Counted from the stretch's first letter, positions 7,593 through 16,272 are shown. The stretch: DNA of 39,972 bases from JALGWA01 sp964604955 (GCA_964604955.1 CAZSBE010000015.1:1-39972), one strand, 5' to 3'. The notes: generated from the letters alone by a model not told the origin. Made by a program: numbers and translations.

Positions 7593-7970
7593 CTAGTCCA
7601 CCATACCCGTAAGGAAGCCGATCCCCATGACGAACATCATGATGAGCATCATGAGCACGCCCAACAGCATCAGTATCCCCTGGATCAGGAAGTACTTGTT
7701 GAGGCGTTTCAAGTATTCCACAAGATGGCCGCTCATCCCCGCCGCCGCCATCTCCGCATCATTGGCGGCCTTGAAGAGAATCACGCCGAGCCATACAGGC
7801 AGCCAGGCGATCACGATGCCTATGCCCATCGTTCCCAGGGTCAGGAGGATCGCATAGATTATGAAGACCACTCCGAGGAACTTCAGCCATCCGGAGCTTC
7901 GGGGGGCCTCCTGGCAGGCTTTCCTCAGGGTCTCGTCGGAGCTATCCTGACGCTGCTGCATCATCTCCAT
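7593..7970 (-). CDS. Small multi-pass membrane protein (DUF5362-like)
   Basis: The 125-residue protein has a charged N-terminus (about 25 residues), then hydrophobic segments around residues 29-58 (FLGVVFIIYAILLTLGTMGIG) and 95-120, joined by an amphipathic piece with ANDAEMAAAG. The layout resembles DUF5362 membrane proteins, whose role is unknown. Start ATG 7970 follows an ideal AAAGGAGGT, and a promoter lies just upstream. It converges with the JAMM gene with only three bases between the stops, so their transcripts probably run into each other. The family call is tentative; the membrane topology is clear. Confidence 0.7.
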   Translation of the reverse strand: MEMMQQRQDSSDETLRKACQEAPRSSGWLKFLGVVFIIYAILLTLGTMGIGIVIAWLPVWLGVILFKAANDAEMAAAGMSGHLVEYLKRLNKYFLIQGILMLLGVLMMLIMMFVMGIGFLTGMVD

Positions 7971-7991
7971 CGCACACCTCCTTTAGTCCCG

Positions 7992-8021
7992 ATTCTAAGA
8001 GAAATGCCGCGCCCCGGTCAA
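7992..8021 (-). promoter_or_regulatory. Promoter for the DUF5362-like gene
   Basis: The minus strand reads TTGACC (8021-8016), an 18-base spacer and TAGAAT (7997-7992). The predicted start is only about 15 bases before the ATG, leaving just the ribosome site AAAGGAGGT in the leader. Confidence 0.6.
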
Positions 8022-8038
8022 GCGAATGGGCAACCGAC

Positions 8039-8060
8039 GGGGTCAGGTCTTGAAATGCAC
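8039..8060 (+). repeat. 22-nt dispersed repeat, copy 1
   Basis: The unit begins GGGGTCAGGTCTTG and ends ATGCAC. A second diverged copy starts 44 bases downstream and a third lies 8.2 kb away (16273), all in the same orientation and all between genes. The unit resembles tags seen near REP-associated (Y1/IS200-type) transposases in other bacteria. That link is recalled knowledge; no transposase is present here. Confidence 0.55.
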
Positions 8061-8082
8061 AATCCGAAGGGGCCAGTCCGAA

Positions 8083-8104
8083 GGGGTCGGGTTTAAAGAT
8101 GCAC
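8083..8104 (+). repeat. 22-nt dispersed repeat, copy 2 (diverged)
   Basis: The unit begins GGGGTCGGGTTTAAAG and ends ATGCAC, matching copy 1 at most positions. Both copies are preceded by or embedded in CCGAAGGGG-type sequence, giving a small tandem array between the DUF5362-like gene and the C25 protease. Confidence 0.5.
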
Positions 8105-8133
8105 CGTCCGCAGGGCCGGCTATGAGCGGCCGG

Positions 8134-8167
8134 TTGAAAACAGGCCCCGGTCGTGATGACCGGGGCC
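8134..8167 (-). terminator. Intrinsic terminator of the C25 protease gene
   Basis: GGCCCCGGTC-GTGAT-GACCGGGGCC (8143-8167) is a perfect 10-bp stem with a five-base loop. On the minus strand it is followed by TGTTTTC. It begins 27 bases after the protease stop codon. Confidence 0.75.
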
Positions 8168-8194
8168 CGCTGCCAAAAGGCCTGCTACGGATTC

Positions 8195-11100
8195 CTACCT
8201 GGAAAATACGACCTTATGTGTCACTTCTTCAGATCCGAAGCGCAGTCTGACGAAGTAGAGGCCCGTCCCGACCGCCCCGGCGTTTTCCCAGGTAACCGCA
8301 TGGTAACCTGCTGAGAACGCCTGGTCGACGAGCGTTTCTATTTCACGGCCGCTTACGTCATAGACCGCCATCCGCACGTTGCCGTCGCGGGGTATCCCGA
8401 ACCTGATGTCCGTAATCGCGTTGAACGGGTTGGGCGAGTTTCCGGTTATCACCACACTCGACGGGAGATCCGCAGTAATATCGGTACCCGCCAGAGCGTC
8501 GTAGATCTCGAAGTCCGCATCACTCGCGTCCTCTCCGCTGTTCCCGGCGCCGTCATACGCCACGACTTTGATGCGCGCCGTCGTCGTGGCTGCCTGGGTC
8601 ACCTCCCAGGAGTAGACTCCGTCGTTCGCCTCCCCCGTCGCCAGCGTATCGTCATAAGACAACCCGCTGTTCAACGACAGCACGATAGTAACAGATGTGA
8701 CACCGATGTCGTCCGTGGCCGTCCAGGTAACATCGAAGAACGNNNNNNNNNNNNNNNNNNNNNNNNNNNNNNNNNNNNNNNNNNNNNNNNNNNNNNNNNN
8801 NNNNNNNNNNNNNNNNNNNNNNNNNNNNNNNNNNNNNNNNNNAGTCGATGTCCCATATCTCGCCGCCATTGGGAGCGGTGACCGTAACCGACGGGTCGGT
8901 GCCGTCGGCGATCGCGAAGTCGGCGTCGCTCATGTCCTCTCCGCTGTTCCCGGCAGCGTCATAGGCTATCACCTTGACCCGCGCCTGCGTCGTAGGCGGG
9001 ACATCCACCTGCCACGAGTACACGCCGTCGTTGGCCTCGCCCGTAGCTATCGTCGTCGGGAACGTCGCTCCACCATCAGATGAGAACAGAATGTCGATAG
9101 ACGTCACACCGATGTCGTCCGTGGCCGTCCAGGTAACATCGAAGAACGAGTCGATGTCCCATATCTCGCCGCCATTGGGAGCGGTGACCGTAACCGACGG
9201 GTCTTCGGTATCTCCCGCTTCCTCGACGGTCGCAGAACTCTGATCCGGAATGTAATTGTGCTTGCTCGCAGTCACATACATGGTGCCTGTCGTTGTCGGA
9301 GAAGGACTGAATGTCACCTCGCCCGACCCGTCGGTCTCATCCACGAGATAGACCTCGGTCCCTTTCCACAGGCACACCGTGGCGCCGGGAAGAGGGCTCC
9401 CGCCGGAAGTGACCGTCACCGTGAAGGATGAAGGTCCCACCGGAAGCGTCCCATCATGACTGGCCGCGAGCGCCGTGGGGCTGTCGGTGTAGACGGGAAG
9501 CTCGGGGTCGCCGAAGAGGTTGGAGGAGAACATGTTCTTACGCGACGCGTAATCGATGTCCGGGCCGTAATCCCCGTCGTAGAGCGTGTTGAAGTCAACT
9601 GCGTACTGGTACTTATTGTCACCATGGATCTGGCCCATGTGGGTCTTGCCGTTGGCGAATATCTCCTGCCACCACCTGTATTCCTGGCCCTGGTTCCATG
9701 GCCAGTCGGGGTCGTCCCAGCCTATGCAGTAGTAGCTGGTCCTGCTCGAGGCCACCGCGCCCATGCCCCAGTTGGCTATGATGAAGTCACCGAGACACGG
9801 CGCTGTGCGGTCGAACTCTCCCGCAAGGCACGCGCCGACAAGCACGTATGGCCTCTCGTCTCCCGTCGAAGGGTTGTAGCTCTGCGTGCAGAGGTCCGCC
9901 CAGGAGCCCTCGCCGTCCTGGTAATAACCGTCTCCGTTGTCATACGACCAGATGAGGCGGAAGTTGCCCTGGTAGTTGCCGTGCCCGCTCGGGAAAGCGA
10001 ACCCGCAGCCGTAGCCAACCTGCGTCTCGAAGTTGGTGGCCGTAAGCGGGTAGTCATAAGTGTAGGTCGTCGGAGATACTCCCGCGGCCTCGTACAGCCT
10101 GTCGTAGGTGACTCCCGCGGGATCCAGGAAATCCGCCCTGACATGCTCGGCTACGGCCGCCATATCGGTCGGGTCGTAACTGGTCGTCAGGTAGTTGGCA
10201 AACGCAGCGCCCATAACCGCCTTCGTAGGCCATGAGCCAGTCGGCGGATCGGTCTCGTAGTCGATGACCGCATCCACATAGTCCTGAACCTCGGTCGCGC
10301 TTCTGCTGGCCATGCGGCCCACGTAGTTGTCGGGAAGCCACGTGATAGTGTCGTCGAATTCGCCCCATACATGGTCGTTGTCGGTGTCCCAGTCGTAACC
10401 CGAGCCCACCGCGCCGTCGACCACGTCAGAGAAGTAATAGTCACAGGGCACGTCGTCGCCGTCCTGGGACCAGCAGAGCCTCGTGGGAACCGTATCGGTG
10501 TCTCCCAGGAGCAGCACGTAGTCGAAGCGAGGGGTGGACGAGTCGAGCCTCAGGAAGTTCCTGATCTTCTCCTGGGTGTCGTACCCTGAGTAGTTGGACG
10601 TGATCCAGGACACCAGGTACACCTCTGTCGGAACGCCTTTCTTGGTCTTCCAGTCGGCGAGGTCCTGGGCAGCGCTCGCGAAGGTCGACGTGGTAATTAT
10701 CGCGTACTGCGGGTTGTCGAGGTCGTAGAGCGGTGCGGGCGGTTCTCCCGCTGACAGGCGCTCGTCGAACTCACCGTAGTTTTCGATTACGCCCTCTGCC
10801 AGGGGCTCGAATGCGCTGGAGCGCCGGCCCATGGCCATGGCCATGGACTCCTCGTCGCTGACCGCCATGGTGTATGACACCCGGATGCTGAAAGAGGAGA
10901 CATAGGTTATCTCTCCCGAGGCGAAGTCGTAACGGAGAGGATAGAGAGTCACGCTTACCAGCCTGTGCCCCTTCATGACATCAACGCCGTTTATCCGGTA
11001 GAATTCGACAGGCGTGACGTCCGGCATCTTTTCCGGCTTCGCCGGGGGCCGGTAGCCTGGGTCCCCCAGAAGAAGCGGGGGCTGGCGCATCAGGTAGTTG

Positions 11101-11387
11101 TCGAACGCGCCTAGCACCTGCGCCGCGCCGGCCGAGACCATAACATCGACGTCCCGGGCAGCGAAAGGCACCTCATAGTGGACCGTCCTGGTCGGTAGCA
11201 CCGGGTAGTAGGGATTCGTGCTGGAGCCGAACCCCTCGATGCTGTAATAGACGTGCTCGCCGGCTTGCCTGAGCTCCGGAACGGGCACTTCATAGGTATA
11301 GGCCCCGGCCGCCCCGAAGGCGCTGCCGGCGGCAAGGCCCATGCTTCCCAGCACGAGCAATACCAACAGGATACGGCGCTGCTTCAT
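8195..11387 (-). CDS. Secreted gingipain-type C25 cysteine protease (contains assembly gap)
   Basis: Signal peptide at residues 1-25, then a C25-type propeptide region. The catalytic domain runs from about 228 (YAIITTSTFASAAQDLADW) to 630, with likely catalytic His469 (PSGHGNYQG) and Cys520 (VLVGACLAGEFD), ending in NLFGDPELPVYT. Next come a C25-associated Ig-like domain (PTALAASHDGTLPVG), at least two 102-residue repeats opening DPSVTVTAPNGGEIWDID, and a FlgD-like C-terminal sorting domain (NSPNPFNAITDIRFGIP). The last suggests type IX-like secretion and surface attachment. The 100-N gap falls inside the repeats. With it closed to zero bases the frame is intact and the protein has 1030 residues. 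GGAGGAGG precedes ATG 11387. Substrate unknown. Confidence 0.9.
8743..8842. other. Assembly gap (100 N)
   Basis: Exactly 100 N, the usual placeholder for a gap of unknown size. It lies inside the Ig-like repeats of the C25 protease gene. The two flanks join to reproduce the neighbouring repeat without a missing base, so the gap may be empty or may hide further repeat units. Confidence 0.98.
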
Positions 11388-11405
11388 GGTCTACCTCCTC
11401 CCGTG

Positions 11406-11438
11406 AAAAAGCAAAAGCGCGGAGCAGTCTCCCGCGCT
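11406..11438 (-). promoter_or_regulatory. Terminator-like hairpin in the C25 protease leader
   Basis: On the minus strand AGCGCGGGAG-ACTG-CTCCGCGCT (11438-11416, one bulged base) is followed by TTTGCTTTTT (11415-11406), the form of an intrinsic terminator. It lies about 75 bases downstream of the predicted start from the 11518-11546 promoter and about 20 bases before the ATG. It could be a leader attenuator; there is no recognised ligand or leader peptide. Confidence 0.5.
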
Positions 11439-11517
11439 ACAATTGAATGTCCCAATGGCGCTGCATAATAGTTGTTCCGGCAATAGGTGTTCTCTGGCTG
11501 CGATTTTGACTTGTTTC

Positions 11518-11546
11518 ATTATACCACATCCAGAGGCAGATTTCAA
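11518..11546 (-). promoter_or_regulatory. Strong promoter for the C25 protease
   Basis: The minus strand reads TTGAAA (11546-11541), a 17-base spacer and a perfect TATAAT (11523-11518). The -35 box overlaps the perfect palindrome TTCAATTGAA (11542-11551), and CAATTGAA recurs about 100 bases downstream in the leader, so a regulator site is possible. Confidence 0.75.
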
Positions 11547-11569
11547 TTGAAGGCTGCCCGCAACCTCTC

Positions 11570-12643
11570 TCACGGGGCAGAAGCGGAATCTTCGACGGCG
11601 GCCAGGTATTGGTAGATGGATTCGGCCACAAGGCGGTGACCGGCCTCTGTCCAGTGGCGGTCCCCGGGGTAGTACACCTGGAGGCCCCTCTCACACCCGC
11701 CTCGCAGGGCCGCGGAGACGTCGACGAAAGCGACGCCGGTACTCTCCATGTATGCGAAGAGTTCCAAGGTCTCGTCATAGTAATCCCACGAGTCCGGGAG
11801 CGGAATGGCGATCATCATCATCCTTCCGCCGCGGGCCACGGCGGCATCATGCAGCGAGACCAGCAGGCGCCGGGTCAGCTCCCTTTCGGCCTCTTCAAGC
11901 GCGCCCTCATCACCGGGAACCGCGATCCGGCGCGCGAGGTCCCGATAATGATACCGGGCTACTCTTGACTTGATCAGATTCAGCAGGTGGGACCGCGCAA
12001 AGAAACTATTATATAGAGGTATCCATTCCGCAATCTGCTGGATTGTGCGAGCCCGGGTCTTGGGCGCATCGTGTTTGACCAGCCGGCCATCCTCTATGGA
12101 GTAGAGCCCCGACCTGGCATTATCCCAGTAGTCGGTTTGCTGCGAGAAGCAGAGCAGGACAATGTCGGGCGAGTATTCAAAGCCTTCGGCGTTGAAGAAG
12201 GCCAGCTGATGAGCCGTGCCCGTGCTCCCCACGCCGCCGTTGAGCACCTCCCAGGCAACGCTGTCGTCTGAGTCGCTGTTGAGCAAACGCTCGAGCACCT
12301 TGGGGAATGTCTGCTCGGCCTGCACCCCGTATCCGGCGGTGAATGAACCACCGAGACAGAGTATCCTGCGCGTGTTCGCAGGTTTCTCAAGGGAGAACTC
12401 GCGGTCGCGAAGGCCCCGGGAGTTGATTATGAGATCCATCTCGTATACCTCGCACTTCACGAAGCCGCGGCCCCCCGGGATATGCCTCGTGCCTGCCACC
12501 CGGTCCCAGGTGTTGACCGTCGCGGCGAAGTGCTTCCGCGGCCAGAACAATCTAATACCGCCCTCGATCAGACCCAGTGTGACAATAACGGCTACGACCG
12601 TAACCGCAACGCCGGTGAGTACGCTCCTCAGTCGACCATCCAT
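11570..12643 (-). CDS. SGNH/GDSL-family hydrolase, membrane-anchored (distal gene)
   Basis: ATG 12643 (MDGRLRSVL) is chosen because GGAGG sits seven bases upstream; the protein has 357 residues. An N-terminal anchor (about 9-30) precedes a periplasmic SGNH domain. Block I is LGGSFTAGYGV with the candidate nucleophile Ser100, and the usual Asp of GDS is replaced by Gly. The C-terminal block is GDRHWTEAGH with Asp328 and His330. Enzymes of this group add or remove acyl groups on sugars or lipids. It is the last gene of the carbamoyltransferase cassette, 66 bases after the DUF5989 gene, which points to decoration of an extracellular polymer. The substrate is inferred only in general terms. Confidence 0.85.
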   Translation of the reverse strand: MDGRLRSVLTGVAVTVVAVIVTLGLIEGGIRLFWPRKHFAATVNTWDRVAGTRHIPGGRGFVKCEVYEMDLIINSRGLRDREFSLEKPANTRRILCLGGSFTAGYGVQAEQTFPKVLERLLNSDSDDSVAWEVLNGGVGSTGTAHQLAFFNAEGFEYSPDIVLLCFSQQTDYWDNARSGLYSIEDGRLVKHDAPKTRARTIQQIAEWIPLYNSFFARSHLLNLIKSRVARYHYRDLARRIAVPGDEGALEEAERELTRRLLVSLHDAAVARGGRMMMIAIPLPDSWDYYDETLELFAYMESTGVAFVDVSAALRGGCERGLQVYYPGDRHWTEAGHRLVAESIYQYLAAVEDSASAP

Positions 12644-12709
12644 TCTCGTCCTCCAGCCGCCGGCGGGTGCACAAATGCGGCTTCTTATCGCACCGGCCGG
12701 TCCGCACAC

Positions 12710-12868
12710 TCAGAAAAGCGCGTAGATGAAAGGAGCCAGGGCCGAACCCTCGGTCAGGACTATCAACATACCAAGCAACACCAGCAAAACGACTATAGGG
12801 GTCAGCCACCACTTCTTACGCACCCTCAAAAACTCCAGGAATTCTTTCGCAAGCCCGAACTTGCTCAT
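12710..12868 (-). CDS. DUF5989 family small membrane protein
   Basis: From ATG 12868 the protein has 52 residues and fits the DUF5989 pattern along its full length: MSKFGLAKEFLEFLRVRKKWW, one transmembrane helix (TPIVVLLVLLGMLIVLTEG), and a short end APFIYALF. The frame extends upstream to 12910, but the family normally starts at MSK. These proteins are habitually encoded next to SxtJ-like proteins and NodU-type carbamoyltransferases, as here. Their role is unknown; a small membrane adaptor is the simplest reading. The ribosome site is weak. Confidence 0.85.
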   Translation of the reverse strand: MSKFGLAKEFLEFLRVRKKWWLTPIVVLLVLLGMLIVLTEGSALAPFIYALF

Positions 12869-12906
12869 CCAGTCATACCCGCTTTCCTCACGACAGGAGC
12901 CCGAAC

Positions 12907-13296
12907 TCAATACTCCTTCTCGTAAGATCTGTCATCCATTTCGAGTTGTATCCTCTCCCGCCAGTAGGTCGTCGCCGATGGGTCCATATCCATCTCGAGA
13001 AAGCGCTTGCCGAGAAGCCTCCCGATGACCCCCAGAGTCGTGAAACCCAGATAGAACACCAGGGCCAGTATCACTCTTGTCATGAGCCATCCCATTGCCT
13101 CAGCGACCCTCATCCACACGCGCCGGACGGGTCTCAGGAGCCCCGGCGCCAGAAGGCCCGTCAACACGAAACCGGACGCAACGCAAAAGAGATAAGGATA
13201 GAGTCCTTTGCCGCGCCACAGGGCAAGCGCCCCGAGCACTGCGAAACCAGCTCCCAGCGTCAACCCGAACTTTCGAAGGTCTTTGCGGCTCACCAT
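12907..13296 (-). CDS. SxtJ-family membrane protein
   Basis: The 129-residue protein has three hydrophobic segments (about residues 10-27, 32-55 and 68-92) and an acidic, charged C-terminus ending in DDRSYEKEY. Size, topology and the conserved LLGKRFLEMDMDP stretch match the SxtJ family, named from the saxitoxin cluster, where its function was never established. In many unrelated bacteria it sits between a carbamoyltransferase and a DUF5989 gene, as here. Its start overlaps the stop of the preceding SGNH gene (ATGGTGA). It is probably a membrane partner of the polymer-modifying enzymes around it. Confidence 0.85.
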   Translation of the reverse strand: MVSRKDLRKFGLTLGAGFAVLGALALWRGKGLYPYLFCVASGFVLTGLLAPGLLRPVRRVWMRVAEAMGWLMTRVILALVFYLGFTTLGVIGRLLGKRFLEMDMDPSATTYWRERIQLEMDDRSYEKEY

Positions 13297-14279
13297 ACCA
13301 GCCCCTCCTCGAGCATCTTCCTGTAGATTTCATCACCCATCATCGCGCTCGCCCGCGCATTCGCATGATGGTCTTCGGCGCTCACCCAGAGTGATTCCGC
13401 TTCGCAGCCTGCGAGCGCCGGACGCAGGTCGAGAAACGGAACACTCCCCGCCTCCGCCAGGCCCTCGATGAACTCCGTCGCATAGGAGAATCGATAGTCG
13501 GCCGCATCATGAAGTTCCGGAATACTGACAATGAGCATTCCGATGTGCCTGCCCCTGCACAGGGAGATGAGCTCCTGCACCGATGCCTTGCATCGAGCCA
13601 TGTTCTCAGCGTTTTCCGGCGAGTAAAGCGCGGCGTAATACTCGTCCCACCTCCTGCCCCTCACCAGACGCGACCGGATCCGGCTGATTCGGTCGAAGAG
13701 GAACGCGGAGAAATACGAGTATTTGATCATGCTGTAGACCGGGTATGGCTTGCGTGCGGGAACCGGTTCGGTGTCATTGATGAAGTACATCAGGACGACG
13801 ACATCGGGATCCAGGTCCAACCCCTTCCACTTGAACAACTCGAGTTCCATCGCCGTGTTGTAGTTGCCGATTCCCAGGTTGATTACGCGGTACCCGCCAC
13901 GGGATGCATTGATGGCGTTCTCGACATGCCGGGTGAAAGTCTCCTCATATGAGACGCCCCAGCCCAGCGTAAAGGAGTCGCCGAGAAACACGATTCGCCG
14001 CTCGCCCCCCGGCTTGGGCTCGGCACATTCCGAATCCCTGAACCCGAGCGAATTGGTCTTGATTTCCACCCCGTAGTAAGTCCCGCACCGCCCGGGGCGG
14101 TGATGAAACGGAAGATCGTCCCGGTCCAGGGGTTCCTTGAGATCGGCGGCGTATCTCCACATCTCCATATTGTAGTTCTGAAAACGGCTGTAGAAACCCC
14201 TCACAACAATCTCCCCCCCAACTATGCTCGCAAGTACCACGTAAATCACAAACGCGAGCCCGCGGAGTTGTCTGTTCAT
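13290..14279 (-). CDS. SGNH/GDSL-family hydrolase, membrane-anchored (proximal gene)
   Basis: ATG 14279 overlaps the carbamoyltransferase stop (TGATG), giving 329 residues; longer upstream frames lie inside that gene. A signal anchor (about 8-27) is followed by a periplasmic SGNH fold. Block I is FLGDSFTLGWGV with Ser102, the oxyanion-type Gly/Asn block is NLGIGNYNT, then come YFINDTEP and the C-terminal Asp/His block AEDHHANARA (Asp303, His304/305). It resembles the other SGNH gene of the cassette in layout but is clearly diverged. Likely an acyl esterase or transferase acting on a surface glycan or lipid; the exact substrate cannot be told. Confidence 0.85.
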   Translation of the reverse strand: MNRQLRGLAFVIYVVLASIVGGEIVVRGFYSRFQNYNMEMWRYAADLKEPLDRDDLPFHHRPGRCGTYYGVEIKTNSLGFRDSECAEPKPGGERRIVFLGDSFTLGWGVSYEETFTRHVENAINASRGGYRVINLGIGNYNTAMELELFKWKGLDLDPDVVVLMYFINDTEPVPARKPYPVYSMIKYSYFSAFLFDRISRIRSRLVRGRRWDEYYAALYSPENAENMARCKASVQELISLCRGRHIGMLIVSIPELHDAADYRFSYATEFIEGLAEAGSVPFLDLRPALAGCEAESLWVSAEDHHANARASAMMGDEIYRKMLEEGLVW

Positions 14280-16096
14280 CAGTCCAATTCGAACCTTTCC
14301 ACAGGGCCTTCGGCCACCCTCCGGCCGCCGACTTCCTTCTTGTCTATAAGGAAGTTCCCCAGGACGAGACAGTCCATATCGGTACGCATGAAGCACTGGT
14401 AGGCGTCTTCCGGCGTGCAGACAATCGGCTCGCCCCTGACGTTGAAAGACGTGTTGATGATCACGGCGCAGCCATGCTTCTCCTCAAACCTCGCGATCAT
14501 GCGGTGGTACAGAGGGTTATCCGCCGCATCGACGGTCTGTATTCGGGCCGAGTAATCGACATGAGTCACGGCCGGTATTTCCGAGCGGGCGACATGCAGC
14601 TTGTCGAGGCCGCAGAGGCCGGCTTCCTCATCACTCAGGGCCCTGCATATGCATTTCTTCACCGGCGCCGCCAGCAGCATATACGGGCTCTCGCGGTCGA
14701 TCTCGAAGTAGTCACCGGCCTTTTCGCGGAGCACCGACGGTGCGAACGGGCGGAAACTCTCACGGAACTTGACCTTCAGGTTGATCACCCGCTGCATCTT
14801 CGGGGACCGGGCGTCGCCCACAATGGAACGGTTGCCGAGCGCCCTGGGGCCGAATTCCATTCGACCCTGGAACAGCCCGATGACTTTCTGGTCCGCTATG
14901 AGGTCGGCAACGACGTCGGGGATGTCATCGTCCTCCAGCGCGGCATGGGGAACGTGATTCTCCTCCAGGAACGCGGCTATGTCCTCGTTGCTGAACTCCG
15001 GCCCGAGATATGAACCCTGCTGGGAATCGTTCCGGTTATCTGCCGCGCGCGGGTTCTCGAGGTACTGATACCAGGTGAACAGCGCGGCACCCAGGGCCCC
15101 ACCGGCGTCACCCGCGGCCGGCTGGACCCATAGATTTTCAAAGGGGCCTTCGCGCAATATCCTTCCGTTACCCACACAGTTCAAGGCGACGCCGCCGGCG
15201 AGGCAGAGGTTCTTCATGCCGGTACATCTGGAAACGTGTCTCGCCATTCGCAGCATCACTTCCTCGGTTACGGCCTGTATGGACCGGGCGAGGTCCATGT
15301 CCCGCTGAGTAAGTCTCGACTCGGGCTTCCGCGGCGGTCCACCGAAGAGCCGCTCAAACCGCCTGTTTGTCATCGTCAGGCCCCCGCAGTAGTCGAAGTA
15401 CTTCATGTTCAGGCGGAACGAGCCGTCCTCTTTGAGGTCAAGGAGCTCAGAGAGGATGGTATCCCTGTAAACCGGTTTGCCATATGGCGCCAGGCCCATG
15501 AGCTTGTATTCGCCGGAATTCACCCGGAAGCCCGTGTAGTAAGTGAAGGCCGAATAGAGGAGACCCAGCGAATGCGGGAAATGCATCTCGGCCAGAATGT
15601 TCACTCTGTTGCCCTTGCCGATTCCATAGCTCGCCGTCGCCCACTCTCCCACTCCGTCCAGTGTCAGAAAAGCCGCTTCCTCAAACGGCGACGCGAAGAA
15701 AGCGGAGCCCGCATGCGACTCGTGGTGCTCCGTGAAGATGATCTTGCCGTCGTAGCCGAGCTGAGCCCGTATGAGGTCTTTGATCCAGAGCTTCTGCTTG
15801 ATCCAGAGCGGCATCGCTTTCACAAAGGACTTTATCCCATGCGGCGCCGTGGCGAGGTAAGTCTCCAGAATGCGCTCGAACTTGAGGAAGGGCTTGTCAT
15901 AGAAGGCTACGAGGTCGACATTCTCACCACTGAGCCCGCCTTCCTCAAGGCAATAACGGATGGCGTTCTCAGGAAAAGAGTGGTCGTGCTTCTTGCGGGT
16001 GAATCGTTCCTCCTGGGCGGCGGCGATGATGCAGCCGTCACGCACGAGGCAGGCGGCGCTGTCATGGTAGAACGCCGAGATTCCAAGCACGTTCAT
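14279..16096 (-). CDS. NodU/CmcH-family O-carbamoyltransferase
   Basis: ATG 16096 (MNVLGISAFYHDSAACL) begins the family's standard N-terminus, and 605 residues is the normal length. The Kae1-like N-terminal part carries the metal-binding HHESH (124-128), DGVGEWATAS and the LAGGVALNCVGNGR stretch. The YrdC-like C-terminal part has EFGPRALGNRSIVGDAR and NTSFNVRGEPIVCTPEDAY. The enzyme uses carbamoyl phosphate and ATP to carbamoylate a hydroxyl group. Known members act on Nod factors, cephalosporins, tobramycin and saxitoxin. Here the SGNH/SxtJ/DUF5989 neighbours suggest an envelope glycan or lipid instead. GGAG lies about 11 bases upstream, and a promoter is found at 16236-16264. Confidence 0.94.
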   Translation of the reverse strand: MNVLGISAFYHDSAACLVRDGCIIAAAQEERFTRKKHDHSFPENAIRYCLEEGGLSGENVDLVAFYDKPFLKFERILETYLATAPHGIKSFVKAMPLWIKQKLWIKDLIRAQLGYDGKIIFTEHHESHAGSAFFASPFEEAAFLTLDGVGEWATASYGIGKGNRVNILAEMHFPHSLGLLYSAFTYYTGFRVNSGEYKLMGLAPYGKPVYRDTILSELLDLKEDGSFRLNMKYFDYCGGLTMTNRRFERLFGGPPRKPESRLTQRDMDLARSIQAVTEEVMLRMARHVSRCTGMKNLCLAGGVALNCVGNGRILREGPFENLWVQPAAGDAGGALGAALFTWYQYLENPRAADNRNDSQQGSYLGPEFSNEDIAAFLEENHVPHAALEDDDIPDVVADLIADQKVIGLFQGRMEFGPRALGNRSIVGDARSPKMQRVINLKVKFRESFRPFAPSVLREKAGDYFEIDRESPYMLLAAPVKKCICRALSDEEAGLCGLDKLHVARSEIPAVTHVDYSARIQTVDAADNPLYHRMIARFEEKHGCAVIINTSFNVRGEPIVCTPEDAYQCFMRTDMDCLVLGNFLIDKKEVGGRRVAEGPVERFELD

Positions 16097-16235
16097 AGAC
16101 TTCCGGTCTCCAATTAAACGCGGCGAGAGTCCTAAGTCAATGTCCGAACCGGATGCGCCCGGCCCCATGGATGTGAGTTGACTGCCCGTGGGCCATACTA
16201 CGCCGGGCCACCCGCAAGCTCTAATGAACACCTAC

Positions 16236-16264
16236 ATCATACCCTACATCAGGTTCAATTTCAA
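16236..16264 (-). promoter_or_regulatory. Promoter of the carbamoyltransferase cassette
   Basis: The minus strand reads TTGAAA (16264-16259), a 17-base spacer and TATGAT (16241-16236). The predicted start near 16229 gives a leader of about 130 bases. The five cassette genes downstream have overlaps or gaps of at most 66 bases. Confidence 0.7.
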
Positions 16265-16272
16265 GCTCGCTT

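Noticed and set aside
8195..8869. Separate second gene or frameshifted pseudogene downstream of the C25 protease
   Set aside because: The frame change comes only from the 100 N placeholder; closing the gap restores one frame of 1030 residues.
9456..10235. Plus-strand open frame of 259 codons inside the C25 protease
   Set aside because: Antisense to the catalytic domain with conserved His and Cys; Val/Arg-rich with no family resemblance.
11554..11580. CTGCCC/GGGCAG inverted repeat at the end of the distal SGNH gene as an intrinsic terminator
   Set aside because: The loop is long, the left arm lies within coding sequence and no T-tract follows.
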